64,000 bases of DNA from Diospyros lotus. Lineage: Eukaryota > Streptophyta > Magnoliopsida > Ericales > Ebenaceae. The stretch lies in contig NC_068341.1 of NCBI RefSeq assembly GCF_014633365.1, positions 19,326,339 through 19,390,338 of the forward strand, given 5' to 3'. Position numbers and translations under genes: made by a program. The notes beneath the pieces are model-generated. The model was not told where the DNA came from and ran no database searches. It was given only the letters and a program-made list of their open reading frames with translations. This document shows, piece by piece, positions 12,840 through 25,738 of this stretch; positions within the stretch are counted from its first letter, which is position 1, and every line of letters starts with the position of its first letter.

Positions 12840-15129
12840 TCACTGATGTGTAATGCACTCCTGAAGTACTACGTCCTTGGCTTCTGATGATTTTGCCTCA
12901 CTCATTTCCCTGTTCCCTTCTTTGTTCTTCCCCCAGAGAACACAATACAGGCCTGCCACTAGCAAAATTGCCCCACAACCACTGCACAAATTTAAATATA
13001 TAATAAAAATGAATCTATATGTGACAAATTTATGCTTGAAAAATTAATACATTAATTAATTTAATTCATATGGACCTTCCCAAGTAAAGGACCTCCTTCC
13101 ACAAGAAAGATGAGGAGATAGCTGTTATAATGAGGGCCAATGGAGTGAAAATTACTGTAAACACTGGCCCTTTCTTGTCTATAACCCAAACTTGCATCCA
13201 GTATGTTATCCCTGTTACAATTATTCCCTGTCATGAAATAACATATTGTAATTAAGTTTCGAAACATACATACGTGTATGTGTTTTAAGCACATTTTATG
13301 TGATGAGTTGGCGTGTGATCCGAGATATTATATGGTCATGAATGAAAATGATTGGTAACTATAACCCAATAATCTTATAGATCGAATTGTTTCATTGTGA
13401 TGTGGAAGCTACTGTGCTTGATACACACACATACGAAGTGTCATGAGCACCTTTGAATGTGATGTATAGTGGGGCGTACGTGTATCAGCGTATGTATGTG
13501 TTTATGCTCACATGTATACAATTTTAAGTTTTTTAACTAGTAAATCAAAGGAAGAAAGAAGGGAAAGGAGTTTGACTCGTTATCCAATCAAAAGAAAATA
13601 ACTTTATGTGCCAAGTCTACACTCTGAAAGTCGTAGAAACTAAAAAGATAAGGCATTTTCCAACATACGCACCCACTAAAAGAGTGTAATTGTATGTTTG
13701 AATCAGTGACAGTGTAGGGATGTTGATTTTTTTACGCTAAGTGTGTAATAAATAAAATATCACATATGACATTCTTAAATTATACTTGTTATGCATGATT
13801 TAATTAACCCTCAGAAACTGCTCATATAAAAATCCTTAACCTAACTATAATAATAATTGTAATAAAGAAAGAAGGGGAAGAAAGAGTTAGTTTAGCGTTT
13901 ATAAAATTAATAATGTGCAGTTTGAATTTTCATGCCTGGGAGATTAATTAATGCAAAAACCTACACAATAGGCCACAGAAAGAAGATGGACATCCCATCC
14001 AAGCTTCCATGATGACACATTTCTCTCCACAGCCACAGCCCAAACTGCTGATTGCATGCAACTAAATGAGCATTGCAGGGTTGTAAGCCTTAGCTTCGCT
14101 GGGTATTGCTTCGCAATAGAAACCTTCAAATATTGTAAACAAACAATTTTTAAAAATAAAAAAAAGCCACTACTTTTAGAGAGAGAGAGAGATGAATGGA
14201 CCTGCATGATGAGCCATGAAGACCAGGCAGTGTTGGCCAAGAGCATGACAAGACAACCTTTTACCCATTCCTCTTTGGAACTAGACTTTACTGATGATGA
14301 ACTTGAAACCCCCTGGCTTAGCTCTGTTGGGTAATTGTTCATCAGCTTTATGAGAGGACCCTTCACAAAAGCAAACACCAAAGCCCCAGAAACACACAGC
14401 ATCGAACCCAAAACTTTAGCCACTCCATGCCATTGCTTTATGGAAATGCTTTCCAGCCTGAACCACACACACACACATTTATTACAGATCATCTTTATCA
14501 ATCAAACTTTAATTTTGTCTTTCTTAATTTGCTTCTTTCCCAGTCCCACGTACCTCAACAGTACGGCCATGATGAAGGTAATGGCAGGAATTAGGTTTGT
14601 CGAGGCGGCGGCAAATGTTGCAGATGTGTAGCTTATTGCAAAATAGTAAAGATTTAAGCTCACGGTAATCCTGGAATTAATTTCTCACTTCAGAACATGT
14701 TATTAACTATCAGTTGGGCTATCCCTAATTAATTAAGGTTGAATCCAATATCAATTTAATTACGTACCCAAATAAGGAAACTAAAAAAATCTTGAACAGC
14801 AACTCGCAGGAGAGGGGAGAAGAGTTCTTCCTACAGATTTAAGAGGAAAGTGATCAAGACACACAAACAAATCAGAACTAATGATATGAACAGATTAATG
14901 AAAACAAGTAATGAGAAATTATTAACCTTTCGGTGAAGAAAGCGAATGGAGCCAAGGCGAGCGAGGCGAATGCTTGCCGGTAAACAACAAACACACAAGG
15001 GTTCATTCCTTTGGCCATGGCTGCTTTCGAAAACAAGGCCATGCCTGCATAAACACACTGTATAAATAGCATTGCAATATAAGCCTTGTTGCTCTCCGTA
15101 ACCATGAAAAAGCTGCGTAAGCTCCTCAT
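12840..15129 (-). CDS. WAT1-related (nodulin MtN21/EamA) membrane transporter, 7 exons, 363 aa
   Basis: Exons in transcription order are 15129-14927, 14830-14768, 14670-14554, 14457-14202, 14123-13965, 13227-13076 and 12981-12840. All introns are GT-AG (five of 78-97 nt plus intron 4 included in that range; intron 5 is 737 nt), phases join cleanly, and the frame ends at TGA after 363 codons, the usual family length. The protein has two EamA halves with about ten membrane segments: roughly residues 15-35, 45-65, 82-103, 106-126, 139-159, then a Ser-rich linker at 160-190, and 193-212, 222-243, 256-280, 285-308, 315-334. Family landmarks are MNPCVFVVYRQ (near 42), STNLIPAITF (near 112), GITYWMQVWV (near 271) and KKGPVFTVIFTPLALI (near 283). 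The family moves small organic solutes such as auxin or amino acids across plasma or vacuolar membranes; the substrate here cannot be read from sequence. ATG 15129 was chosen because it follows the TATA box; Met9 (15105) is possible. The exon 5 donor could shift by a few bases, but only TGT|GTAGGT keeps the frame. Confidence 0.93.
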
Positions 15130-15198
15130 GCTGAACTCTCTATGTATGCTTTAGCCCCCTTTTGCTTTGGGAGTATTTTAACTTCCAAAGCTGTTCAA

Positions 15199-15204
15199 TT
15201 TATA
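15199..15204 (-). promoter_or_regulatory. TATA box of the WAT1-related gene
   Basis: The minus strand reads TATAAA in the context CTCTATAAATTG, 70 bases before the start codon. Transcription would start near 15170, giving a 5' leader of about 40 bases. Confidence 0.65.
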
Positions 15205-15375
15205 GAGACGCTTTCATCTTAAATATCCCATGCAGGAGCTACCACTTTCCAGGCTAATAATATTTATCATCACCATGGCATGGGGTCCATTATTCAGCTC
15301 CACCAATACTCTCTCCAAAACATGAGACAGTAAAATCCAACAATTCACCAATTCTTCCCTTGATATGTACATATT

Positions 15376-15402
15376 GTGTGCGCGCGCGCGCGCGCGCGTG
15401 CG
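15376..15402. repeat. Alternating TG/CG tract
   Basis: A 27-base purine/pyrimidine alternation, mostly CG, lies about 170 bases upstream of the TATA box. Such tracts readily form Z-DNA and are dense in CpG. Any regulatory role is inference. Confidence 0.85.
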
Positions 15403-16505
15403 TTCAGGAAACTTTTAAGCTTTAAGGTTATGAAAGCTTTTTTCGATCTGTACCTTGAGGGGGTTAAAAGCTTTTAGAGAGTATAATAATTGGGGGATGG
15501 ATTATTTCCATCAAAGTGCATTTACTAAAACAAGAAGTTATGGCCCTCATGGCTCATGTGATTTATTGGGCTAGCTCTTAAAATTATTTGATAGTCTCCT
15601 TGTTTTTAAATTATGATTTTTTCGTATTTTATATATTTTATTGAGTCTTTTAAAGTTCTTAAAAACTCCCTTTATTTATGTCAGGTTATCCACCCTTGTA
15701 TACACCTCTAAACCTCATAATTTATTTAGATCAACACCAATCACAAAAAATAAAAAAATACGAGAAAAATACTGCCACTTGGCCACAAGTTTTGAGCACT
15801 TAAGCTCCTGTAATTATTTAGTCACCACCAAATCAACTGACGTGTATTGTGGTGAGGACCTACAAGTCCATATATAGAGTGAATTCTCCAGTCATAAAGA
15901 GCTACTACAGAAGGCAATTTAGGAGAGAAAATGATGTTTTTACTTATAAAAAAAAATAATATTATTTTTACAGATTTTTTTATAAAAAATTTACCTGTTG
16001 TGGTAGTAATGGTATTATTAGAATTATGATCTATTTTAGTACCGTTTCTAAAATAAAAAATTGACTATTAATGTGCCGTATTGTTCTAAACAAAAACTCA
16101 ATACCAATTTTTTTATGTTCATATATTTTTACTTGCACAGAGAGAATGAGTCGACTGTTTGATTGGCAATTTTTTTTATGGAATTTATTTTTCACCCAAC
16201 TATAAAAATGCCATATTTTCCACAAAATAAAAAAAATCAATTTTTAAGAGGGGAGTTAGTTTTGATTTTTCATGAAAGTTAAAATTGATTTTTTTTTTCA
16301 TCTTCTGCAATCAACACACCCTAACTATTCCATTGCATTGGTGCTATTAAAAACAATCAATAAGCATTTGGGAACATAGTTGTGAAGATTTATCCTCACT
16401 TTTTCTTTGTCCTTTTATATCTATGATTCCTTCATGAGAAAAGATTAAAAAAAAGAAAAAAATCTAAAAAAGAAAAGAAAATGTCAATAAAGCAAAAGAG
16501 CATAA
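15403..16505. other. AT-rich intergenic sequence
   Basis: No gene, RNA or element boundary is evident. The open frames at 15641-15877 and 16031-16240 have no recognisable content and look like chance. Confidence 0.5.
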
Positions 16506-19010
16506 CACTACAAGAAAAATACTATTTAGCAATGGAATTAGTGATAGGAAAAAATCTGTCACTAATTAGTGACGAGCTAGCGAAGAATGTGCCATTGCAA
16601 AAATTTAACGAAGAATTAGTGATGGAAAAGGTTGTCGCAAATTTAGCGACGAAAAGACCCGTTACTAAATATTTTTTATATTTAGCGATGACAAAAATCT
16701 ATCACTAAAAATAAAGAAAAATGAAAATTAATATACAAATCTTTTAGCGACGGATTAGTTCCGTCGCTAAAATTAAAAATTTGAAAATTAAATTATAATT
16801 TTTAGCAATGGAAGAGATCTGTATCTAAAAGACATTAAAATTAAAATTTAATTTTAAATTTTTTAGAGACGGATTAATTCCGTTGCTAAAATAAATTAAA
16901 ATTTTAAATTAAAATATAAATTAATATGAAAATCTCTCAGTAATAAAATAAAAAATTTAAAAATTAAATTTTAAATTTTTGGGCTATAATACAAATAATT
17001 TTTAATAACAAAAATTTAACTAAATTTAAAATTTTTCATCGAGGGAATAGTTTCGTTGCTAAAATAGAAGAATATTTGAATTAAAATTAAAATTTGGTAT
17101 AAAATTAAATTTATTTCCAATAGCAACGGACATGAATTCAATAATAGAGTAAGAAATGCCCATTAATGGGTACATATTTTTAATTGTAATATCATACTCA
17201 AAATCATATATTTAATTATCTAACTAAATTTTTTTATTATGCTACACTCCAATTAATTGTATAATTGAGATGACTAATTTTTTATAATATTTTCAATATT
17301 TTTAATAAAAAATATAAAAGTAAGACTGCAAAGTATTTTTTACTACTATATTCTATCTATATTGTTTTACTCATTTGAACAATAATATAAAATTTTATTA
17401 TTTAATCAAGGAAAGGATCTCAAAGTTTATCTCAAAAAGCAATTTTAAAGAGATAATTGTTCATTTTGCATTCCTCTAAAGAGGTTTGTCTGGGAATATA
17501 ACTTGTTAAAAATTATTTTTAACTTAAAGAATATATATAAATTAATTAGTAAAATAATTTATATAATTATTATTATTTATAACATAAAAATTATTGATCA
17601 TTTAAAAAAAAGATTAATCTTTACCTCCCATTTTATAATTAAGAATAAATTTGCATACTATTGAAAAATATTTTAATTAAAAAATAGTTTTATTCTTTCT
17701 TCAATTACAAGAAAAATATTTTTCAGCAACGAAATATAATAATTTGTAAAACTTTCAATTGAATTTGCAACGAAATAAAATTAATAAACGTTAAAATTAA
17801 AATTAATATCCGTTTGAATTAGCGACGAAATATTCCATTTAGATTCGAATATAAGACAAACAAAGAATCTCATATTCAAATATAAGGCAAAAATCCAAAA
17901 AAAAAAAAAAATTCAGATATAAGACAAATATAAGTAAAACATATCCAAATATAAGATACAAAAAAGAAAATATATATGGATATAAGACACAAACATATAT
18001 TTGCATATTCTGATATCATGGAAGACACTCAATCATTGTTTATCTGTACGAAAATTATTAGTACAAATAAACTTAGAGTTAATTATAAAATTTGTTAGAT
18101 TTTAAAGATATTTTCTATCAAATATTTAGAATTATTTACTTACAAAATTATTTCTCTAACATATAAACCATAAAGCATTTGTTTTTGCTAGTTTAACATT
18201 AAATTGGACTTTAAAAATATTATTTATATACATATATTTGTTTATTTAGTATAAATATATAATTTATATTTTATTTTTGATTTATTATTTTTTTGTTTAG
18301 TATATTATTTATATATGAATTAATTCTTTTATTTAAATAAGATCTCAATTGCAGTGACGATTTTATTAGATATCTTACAACTAGAAATCCTCTTTTTTTG
18401 ATCGAATTCTTCCACTACCGCGAACTCCATTTAGATGCAAGCATGTTATATTTTTTAGTTATTTGGAGAACTCCAAGTACTCTATTTCGGATTTAAGAAA
18501 TAACTTAGAGAGATCTTTTTTCGTTTTGAAATATACAAAAGCAAAACAATCAATATATTGATATTGAAAGACCTAAAAGAGTCTTCCAATGTATCATTGA
18601 TTGTGAAATATCAATTGTTTGTTGAACTTTGTAAACTGCGTGAAAATAGAATATTCCAAATTCAGAATTTTATTTATTATTTATATATATTATTTTATGT
18701 TTATTATTGAGTATAAAATATATTTTTCTCTATATCTATATTATTTATATTTTATGATTTTTTTAAAAATATTTGAAATATTTTTTTTTTTAAATTTTTA
18801 AATCCCTTCCCATTTAGCGACAAGAAGATGCTTGTCCCTAAACCTTCCCCCTGCGTGCCCCCTTCCCCCCTTTCTTGTTTAGCGATGGGCATTTTCTCGT
18901 CACTAAACAGCGAAGGGAAGATGCCCATCGCTAAACCCCCATCCCGTGTGTGCGCAGCCGCCCCCCTTTGAATTTCTCCCATCCCCTTTGAATATTTCCC
19001 CTCTCTTCTA

Positions 19011-19016
19011 TATAAA
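19011..19016 (+). promoter_or_regulatory. TATA box and leader retained in the CACTA element
   Basis: TATAAA in the context CTATATAAATCCCC is followed by about 100 bases of C/T-rich sequence typical of a plant leader. After the two insertions are removed, the sequence continues to AAATTTATAAG|GTATTTT (about 33257-33275), which could be an exon end and splice donor. This would be the promoter of the lost transposase gene. Confidence 0.45.
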
Positions 19017-20269
19017 TCCCCTCCCTTCCCCTCCTCTGCACTCTCTATCTATCTCCTCTTCACTCTTTGTCTCCCCTCTTTTCCCCTTTTCCTTGCCCCC
19101 TTTACACTCCCCCATTTTCACTTTTAATATTTTGTTTAATTTTTTTATCGGGGCACGTTTCCGGATATACCCACTAGCATAGGACATCCAAAAGAGAGTC
19201 CTTCCAAAAATGGAATACATAAGCAAACATAACCAAAAACTTCATATTATAAATGGGCTCACTTTTACTAGAAGCGATAATCTTTCTTACAATATTTCTT
19301 TAGGCTTACAAGCTATACAATTCTCAAAATAAACAAAGGGCCCATAAACATACAAAAGAAATAACCTTCAACACTGGCCCTCCTCAGAAGTCCCAAAATC
19401 TTTAGGTCGGGAAGATTTCTGTACACATCTAAAATCGACTTCAAGACCCAGTAGACTCCCCTTCTGCTATAGATTTTTCTTTATTTGAAATGACAACAAG
19501 CAACAAGTTTGCCACAAGATTCAACTAGCATAAATATAGCAAAGGGAATGAGATAGATGGATCCCTGAAGGCATGCGTAAGATAAGAGTAAATGGAAGAC
19601 TTCTACCCGACATTTAAAACAATCTTTTGATCATGCCTTCCTTATTAATAATACTGCATAAATTGATATCTCCTTACTTAACAACAACAAGGCATGCATG
19701 AAACTCATAGAGTAATATTCACACAGTTTAAATATTGGCACAGAACCCATTTTTCCATATGTGACTCATAGCACAAGAAGCCACCGATTCATGCTCAGAC
19801 AATTTTATATAATGATAGAAATATATGCATCACAATGGCCTTCTAGGCCTCTACATCCATGACTAAAATGCATATATATATATATATATCAAATCATTTA
19901 GCCACCACATTGGCATGAGCATCACTTACTGGGTTTATGGCCACCTCACTCGCGTCAGGCACTCAATGGAATATCTCGTCTCACACTTGCAGAACTTAGT
20001 CGCCGCACTAAAATAATAATAAGAGGCACAAAGATAATTATAACAATGCATCACATAAGAGAAAATATTTCCATGGACATGCCAACCAAAAATATTACGT
20101 AACAACTTCCCAAAACGTGATCGTTATGGTTAATTTAGATTTAGGAAATCCTTAACTGATCCAAACAAAATCAAAGCCCTCGAAGTCTAGTTTATGACGC
20201 TTCAAACGGATCATAATTCTGAGTTCTACATCAAAGGTTATGGCCAAAATAGTGCAGCATGCGCAGTGT

Positions 20270-20395
20270 TGCTAGGGGGTTGCCAAGTCGACTTAAGGGG
20301 ATTAAGTCGACTTGGCTACAAACAGGCAAAAACGGCCATAAAAACTAGCCTTAGTCGAGTCGACTTAACCCACTATAAGTCAACTGGACGTAACC
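20270..20395. repeat. AAGTCGACTT palindrome cluster in R1
   Basis: At least three AAGTCGACTT or GAGTCGACTTAA words and one decayed AAGTCAACT word occur in about 125 bases. Each is a short palindrome around TCGA. Confidence 0.75.
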
Positions 20396-20616
20396 CGAAA
20401 TGCATAAAATGGACACAAATCACCCAAGATCACCTATGACTAAACCCCTAACCCCCAAGTTGCCATTCCTTGAAGAAAAGATGGGGAAAACAAGCCCTAT
20501 AGAGATCTAAAAACAAGACCCAATGACCTTTTTGAAAGAAATCCACATTTAAGAAAATATGGAGACAAACCATTTAACTCAAGTTTTCAACACACCACTT
20601 GGAGATATGAACATAT

Positions 20617-21841
20617 TGATATTTTACTCTTGGTAATAAAATAGTTTTGATAATGACTATATGAAAATCAATCTCTACTATATGGATTATATGTATGAGA
20701 AAATCAATCTTTAAATCTCCTTGAAGTAAAGTTATGAAAATTTATATAGGAAAAATGTTGAAGTGTGGTTGAGTGTGTTTAGATTCAAAATAAATATATT
20801 TTTGATAATCTCAACTTGCTTTCAAAAGAATCAAAATGAGGAGTTGTTAAGTTTTAAATATTTTCAAATGGATAGTCGACTATGTGGTTTAATGTTGTTG
20901 ACTATGCCTGAAAATAGTCGACTATGCATAAGGATAGTCGACTATGTTGGTTTGATCTGTCGATTATTTTTGTTCATAAAATTCAAAATCCTCATCATAT
21001 TTTTACATTTGTCAACTATGTTTATGTGTCTGTCGACTATGAAAAATTTGTGTTATAAGATAGTCGACTATGCATTTTTGTCTATCGACTATGTCTTGTT
21101 TTACTCGTAAAAATAGTCAACTATGCATTTTCTTCTGTCGACTATATCTTTTGCAGAAACTTATAACGGCTAGTTTTTGGCGCATTTAATGCTCGTCCAA
21201 CCACCACAACGGTCGGATTTTTGGATCTATCTACCATCTACTATAAATATGGGTTGGGAGAACCGATTGAAGGCTGTTGGAAAGCATTTAATATCTTCAA
21301 CCATCGAGCTTTCATTTTTGCATCGAGCGATCAATATCTTCTCACTGTATTTACATTTATGAGGCTTTGTATACACTGTTACATTCATTGTAAGCCTAAA
21401 TTTATCAGTTGGAGAGAGCTTGTAACTAAGAGTTTGTACTCTTAGACTCTCATTTTCATGATTACTATAATTGTCTTAGTGTAAGCTAGAGGGCCCATTA
21501 TATTGGGAGGTTTGTAAGTTTTTCCTAGTCACGGACTAGAGGACCTACTCGGGTTGAGTAGGGGGTTGATAGTGAATTTGCTTGAAAATCCTTAGTGGGT
21601 AGCTAAGGTAGTGGACTAGGCTTGGAAAGCCGAACCACTATAAATCTGTGTCTTCACTGCTCTTTATCTTTTCTCTTTTACGTTTGCATCTTTGCTCTAT
21701 TGACTTTGTTTATTCATTGATAAGATTTCATTTTTATTCTTCACCATATGAAAGTATATTTGCGTCTCAAAAGAATTTTTTTTAATATAACCAATTCACC
21801 CCCCTTTTTGGTGTGTGCCATAGCACCTACCGGTTCTAACA
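20617..21841 (+). repeat. 5' LTR of S1 (1225 bp)
   Basis: It holds a palindrome cluster (20872-21150), then TATAAATA at 21242-21249, and ends CCTACCGGTTCTAACA. It is about 81 bases shorter than the 3' LTR because part of the cluster is missing. Elsewhere I count about 15 differences in roughly 560 aligned bases, mostly transitions. Confidence 0.9.
20872..21150. repeat. TAGTCGACTA palindrome cluster in S1 5' LTR
   Basis: About eleven copies of ATAGTCGACTAT or half-altered forms (CTGTCGACTAT, GTTGACTATG, AGTCAACTATG) are spaced some 15-40 bases apart just upstream of the TATA box. The equivalent clusters in the 3' LTR (27320-27680) and in S2 (29395-29760) have about fifteen each. Confidence 0.9.
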
Positions 21842-21843
21842 AT

Positions 21844-21856
21844 TGGTATCAGAGCC
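21844..21856 (+). other. Primer-binding site of S1
   Basis: TGGTATCAGAGCC, the complement of the initiator tRNA-Met 3' end, lies two bases after the LTR. Confidence 0.9.
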
Positions 21857-21897
21857 TAACTCCTTATTTCAAGGTCTAACAACCTGAGGAGGGATCC

Positions 21898-23151
21898 ATG
21901 GCTCTAAAGGATGGTTATCCTATAAATGTGGCACCATATTTTGATGGCTCTTATTATGATTTTTGGAGAAAAAGAATTTGTGTATTCATGACATCCATTG
22001 ATTGTTATTTGTGGTATATTGTGGAAAAGGGTTTTGTTTTAAAACTAAAGATGGAATGGGATGATCGTGATAAAATGAATTTTTCTTTAAATATTAGAGT
22101 TATGCATATTTTATAGCATGCCCTAAGTGATGATATTTTTGTTAAAGTTTCTAAATGCTCCAATGCTAAAGATATTCTAAACACTCTTGATTCATTATAT
22201 CTTTCTAACAAATGTTGTGAGCAAGTTGATGAAAATTCATAGGTTGAAAATTCATTGAATCATCAACAAATAGAGGAGAAAGGAAGTTCCCGTGCCTCTA
22301 GTGAAGAAAGCTCAAACATGTGTTTCATGGTAAATGAAGAAAATGAGGTAACCTCTACTTCTACTCTTGTTATTGATATTGATCATGAGTCTAGTTCTTC
22401 GTATGCTTATAATGATGACAGTGAGAATGATTTTTCAAATGAAGAGTTATTGAATGCCTTGAATGATTTATATGAAAATTTTGAAAAACTATGTTTGAAA
22501 AATAAAACTGTTCAAATGAAATTAGATTTAGTGTCAAAAGAATTGAAAGTTTTAAAATCTAAGAATGAATATTTGATTACTTCCAATAAATAATTTTTAA
22601 AGGAAAAAGTCTTGGAAGAGTTTGAATTGAAATGCTCAAATAGTGCATTAAATGAGAGATCCATTTTAAAAGAAGAGATTTCAAATTCTTGTGATGATGA
22701 CAAAGGTGTTGAAATCTTTCATAGCTCAAGAGAAAAAGTTAAAAGCTCACATTTACACACCTATTGTGAAATTAAATGCTTTTATTGTTGCAAGATAGGC
22801 CACATGGCATTTTGTTGTCCTTTTAAAAGGAAATCAACTAGTGGTTCTAATTTAAGATGGATTCCTAAGGAAACTAAAGTATCAAATGTTTCTCATTCTA
22901 ATCCTCAAGAATCCAAGCAAGTTTTGATACCTAAAAACTCTCATTTTAAGAGGAATGTGCATAAGGATAAGAAGCAAACAATTTTCATAAAAAGGAAACA
23001 AAAATCTTTTGCTTCACATCCTAGCTATTGGTATCATTTTAGAAACAAAAATAACCCACATAAGCTTAAACAAATTTGGGTTCCTAAGGAGGAGCTCTAT
23101 GCTAACAATGGTGAACCCAAAGTGGTTTGGGCACCAAAAGCTTGTGGATGA
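21898..23151 (+). pseudogene. S1 gag remnant
   Basis: From ATG 21898 the frame reads a copia gag start (YFDGSYYDFWRKRICVFM, then a WYIVEKGF segment), meets a stop near 22114, another near 22240 and one at 22591, and continues to 23151. Near 22780-22830 lies a CCHC knuckle, C-F-Y-C-C-K-I-G-H-M-A-F-C-C, followed by basic segments with RWIPKET, IWVPKEE and VVWAPKA. In working elements this protein forms the cytoplasmic particle and binds RNA. Three in-frame stops make this copy non-functional. Confidence 0.8.
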
Positions 23152-23871
23152 GTTACTTTTGTAGGTTGCTTGTCACCCAAATATATCTCAAAGAAAAATT
23201 TTTATGGGTGAGTCAAGCATGAAAGAAAAGGGGATGAAAAGAGATTCAACCCTAAAAGATGTATTGTCATCCAAGAGTAAGATTTTATTAAACAAAATCT
23301 TGGTGATATGTTTCTATCCCTAACCTCCCTATGCTCATTAGTTTTTGATGATAGTGAATTATGAGTTTTCACTTTATGATATTGTTGAAAACTTATATTT
23401 ATTTCTAAAAATTAAGGGAGAAGTATAATGTTTTGATATATGCTTATGAGTAAAGGGAAAACAAAGTTTATTGATATATGCTAGAAATGCTTTCTTGATA
23501 AATGTTCCTAACTAGCATAAGTCAATTATGTGATAAGAGATATAAGTATGCTTTAATGCTAATTCATGTGAAGTATCTTGTCACAAAGCAAATGAAATGA
23601 AGATCATAGAAAATAGGATAGAAATTGTGCATAGACTTATTCTCATCTAGTATAAGAGAAATGCCTAGTATCATTCATCTCCCATCTATTTATCTATGGC
23701 ATAACGAACTAAGTCATGCAAATATGAATATGCTTCTATAATCTATCCAAATGTGATTTTGTTGAAAGATTGCTTAAGCTTAAATATTGAAAAAAAACTA
23801 CAGTTGTGGTGCATGAATGAAAGGAAAATAAATAGATATATTATTTAAGCCTAAAAATTAAGTAACAACCC

Positions 23872-25738
23872 CTAGGTCTCTAACTTCACTTTATTTAGAT
23901 ATTTTTGGTCCTATGAGAACACTAAACTTAGGTGAAAAATAATATGTGCTAGTTATTATGAATGATTACTCTAGGTTCACTTGATAATATTTCTTACATC
24001 TAAGAGTGAAACATTTAGCCCATTTGAAATATTTTCAAAAGATAAAAGTATGTGTATTTCAAAAATTAGAAAGTGAACATGAGGATATTTTGAAATGAAC
24101 AATTCAAGCACTATTGTAAGGAAAATGACATTGATCATAATTTTTTTTTGTGCTAGAACAAAATGAGATAGTTGAAAAGAAAGATAGATCTTTATAGTAA
24201 ATGACTAGAATTGTGCTATGTGACAAAATTCCTTTTTAGTCTAAGCCATTAACACCTCATGCTATATGTTGAATAGGATTTTTATAAAGCCTATCTTAAA
24301 GAAAACCCCTATGAGTTATAAACCAAATATTCCATATTTTCATGTTTTTGATAGTACATGCTTTATTCTTAACAATGGTAAAAACTCTTTAGAAAAGATT
24401 TGTTGTTTAGAGTGATGAAAGAATTTTCTTAGGTTATTCCACTCAAAATAAAGCATATAGTATATTTAGCAAAAGAGCTCTAACTGTAAAAGAATCTTTT
24501 CTAGCTATAGTTGATGATGTGAGTGTTGAAGTTCCAATACCTAATGAAGATTGTGATTTAATGTTTAAATGCTTGAATGCTTAATGAAGAAAATGTAGCT
24601 CATAAAGAGAAAGAATCATCGAAAATCTATGGAAGATATTGAGATCATAGAAAATCTTATCTTTTTAGAGAAATTAGAACATGATCATCTCCTAGAAATA
24701 AGTGTCAATATGAAGCCTTTATATCTCAAGTAGAGTCAAAAAGCATTATGGAAGCCTTGAATGATGAAAATTGGATCATTGCCATGAAGAGCTAAATCAA
24801 TTTGAAAGACATAAATTGTGGCAATTAGTTCCAAGATCTAAAGATCACCCAACCATATGGGTATTTAGAAACAAAATAGATGATAGTGGAATGTTTATTA
24901 GAATTAAAGCAATTAAGATTAGTAGCCCAAAGATATAATCAAGGAAAATAAATACATTATGATGAAACTTATATCCCTATAGTAAGATTGGAAGTCTTGA
25001 GAATATTGTTGGCATTTGCATGTCATAAGAAGGATAAGCTATTTCAAATGAATGATTAAAAATATCTTTTAAAATGGTTATAAATGAGGAAGTGTATGCG
25101 GAACAAACTTCCAATCTTAAGAATCCTCAATATGCGAATTATGTGCTCAAACTTTCCAAGGCACTATATTGTTGAAAACAAGCCCCTAAGTCGTGACATG
25201 AAAGTCCTAGCAAGTTTATTCTAGAGGAAGAATCTAAAAAAGGTCAAATAGATATAACATTACTCTAAGCTTCATAGCAAGGACATTTTATGAATCTACA
25301 AATAATCTATGTAGATAACATTTTATTCAAATCCTCAAATAAATCCCTATGGAATCAAATTGTCAATATAATGCCAAGGGAAATTTGAAATGAGCATAAT
25401 GGGAAAGTTAAAAACTCTTCTAAAGATTGTAATCTAGGCAAGAAGATAAAGGAATTTATATATTTCTACAAAAATACATCTTCTTAAGAAATCTAATTTT
25501 CTTCAAAATGAAATTAGTAGCCACTCAAAAGAGTAGTACATCAAGCCTAGACAAATATGGGAAATGCCAAATGGTGGAAAATGAGCTATATAGAAATATG
25601 ATTGGACAATTGCTATATTTTATAACTAATAAGATGAACATTGTGTTTAGTGTTTGCCTATATGCTAGATTTCAATCCAATCCTAAGAAATCTCATCTTG
25701 GAGGCAAAATAGCTAAAAAGAACACTAGTGATCCATGA
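23872..25738 (+). pseudogene. S1 pol remnants (integrase, reverse transcriptase, RNase H)
   Basis: Recognisable pieces in order: integrase core start with LDIFGP then YVLVIMNDYSRFT (about 23890-23985); the segment FLGYSTQNKAYSIFSKR (about 24428-24480); reverse transcriptase with VRLEVLRILLAFACHKK (about 24985-25035), FPRHYIV-like and LS-RD-like pieces, and the active site as YVDN at 25308-25319 in place of YVDD; then LYRNMIGQLLYFITNK and FSVCLYARFQSNPKKSHL (25585-25700) before RNase H. Frames change many times and stops are common, so no product is expected. From 25740 to 27050 only short, unclear remnants remain. Confidence 0.75.

Noticed and set aside
13944..14501. A 185-codon minus-strand open frame as a gene by itself
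   Set aside because: It reads through two introns of the WAT1-related gene; canonical splice sites give the family sequence instead.
20872..21150. Regular short repeats resembling a CRISPR array
   Set aside because: The repeats are about 10-12 base palindromes with irregular spacing, repeated in both LTRs of a plant retrotransposon, and there are no cas genes.
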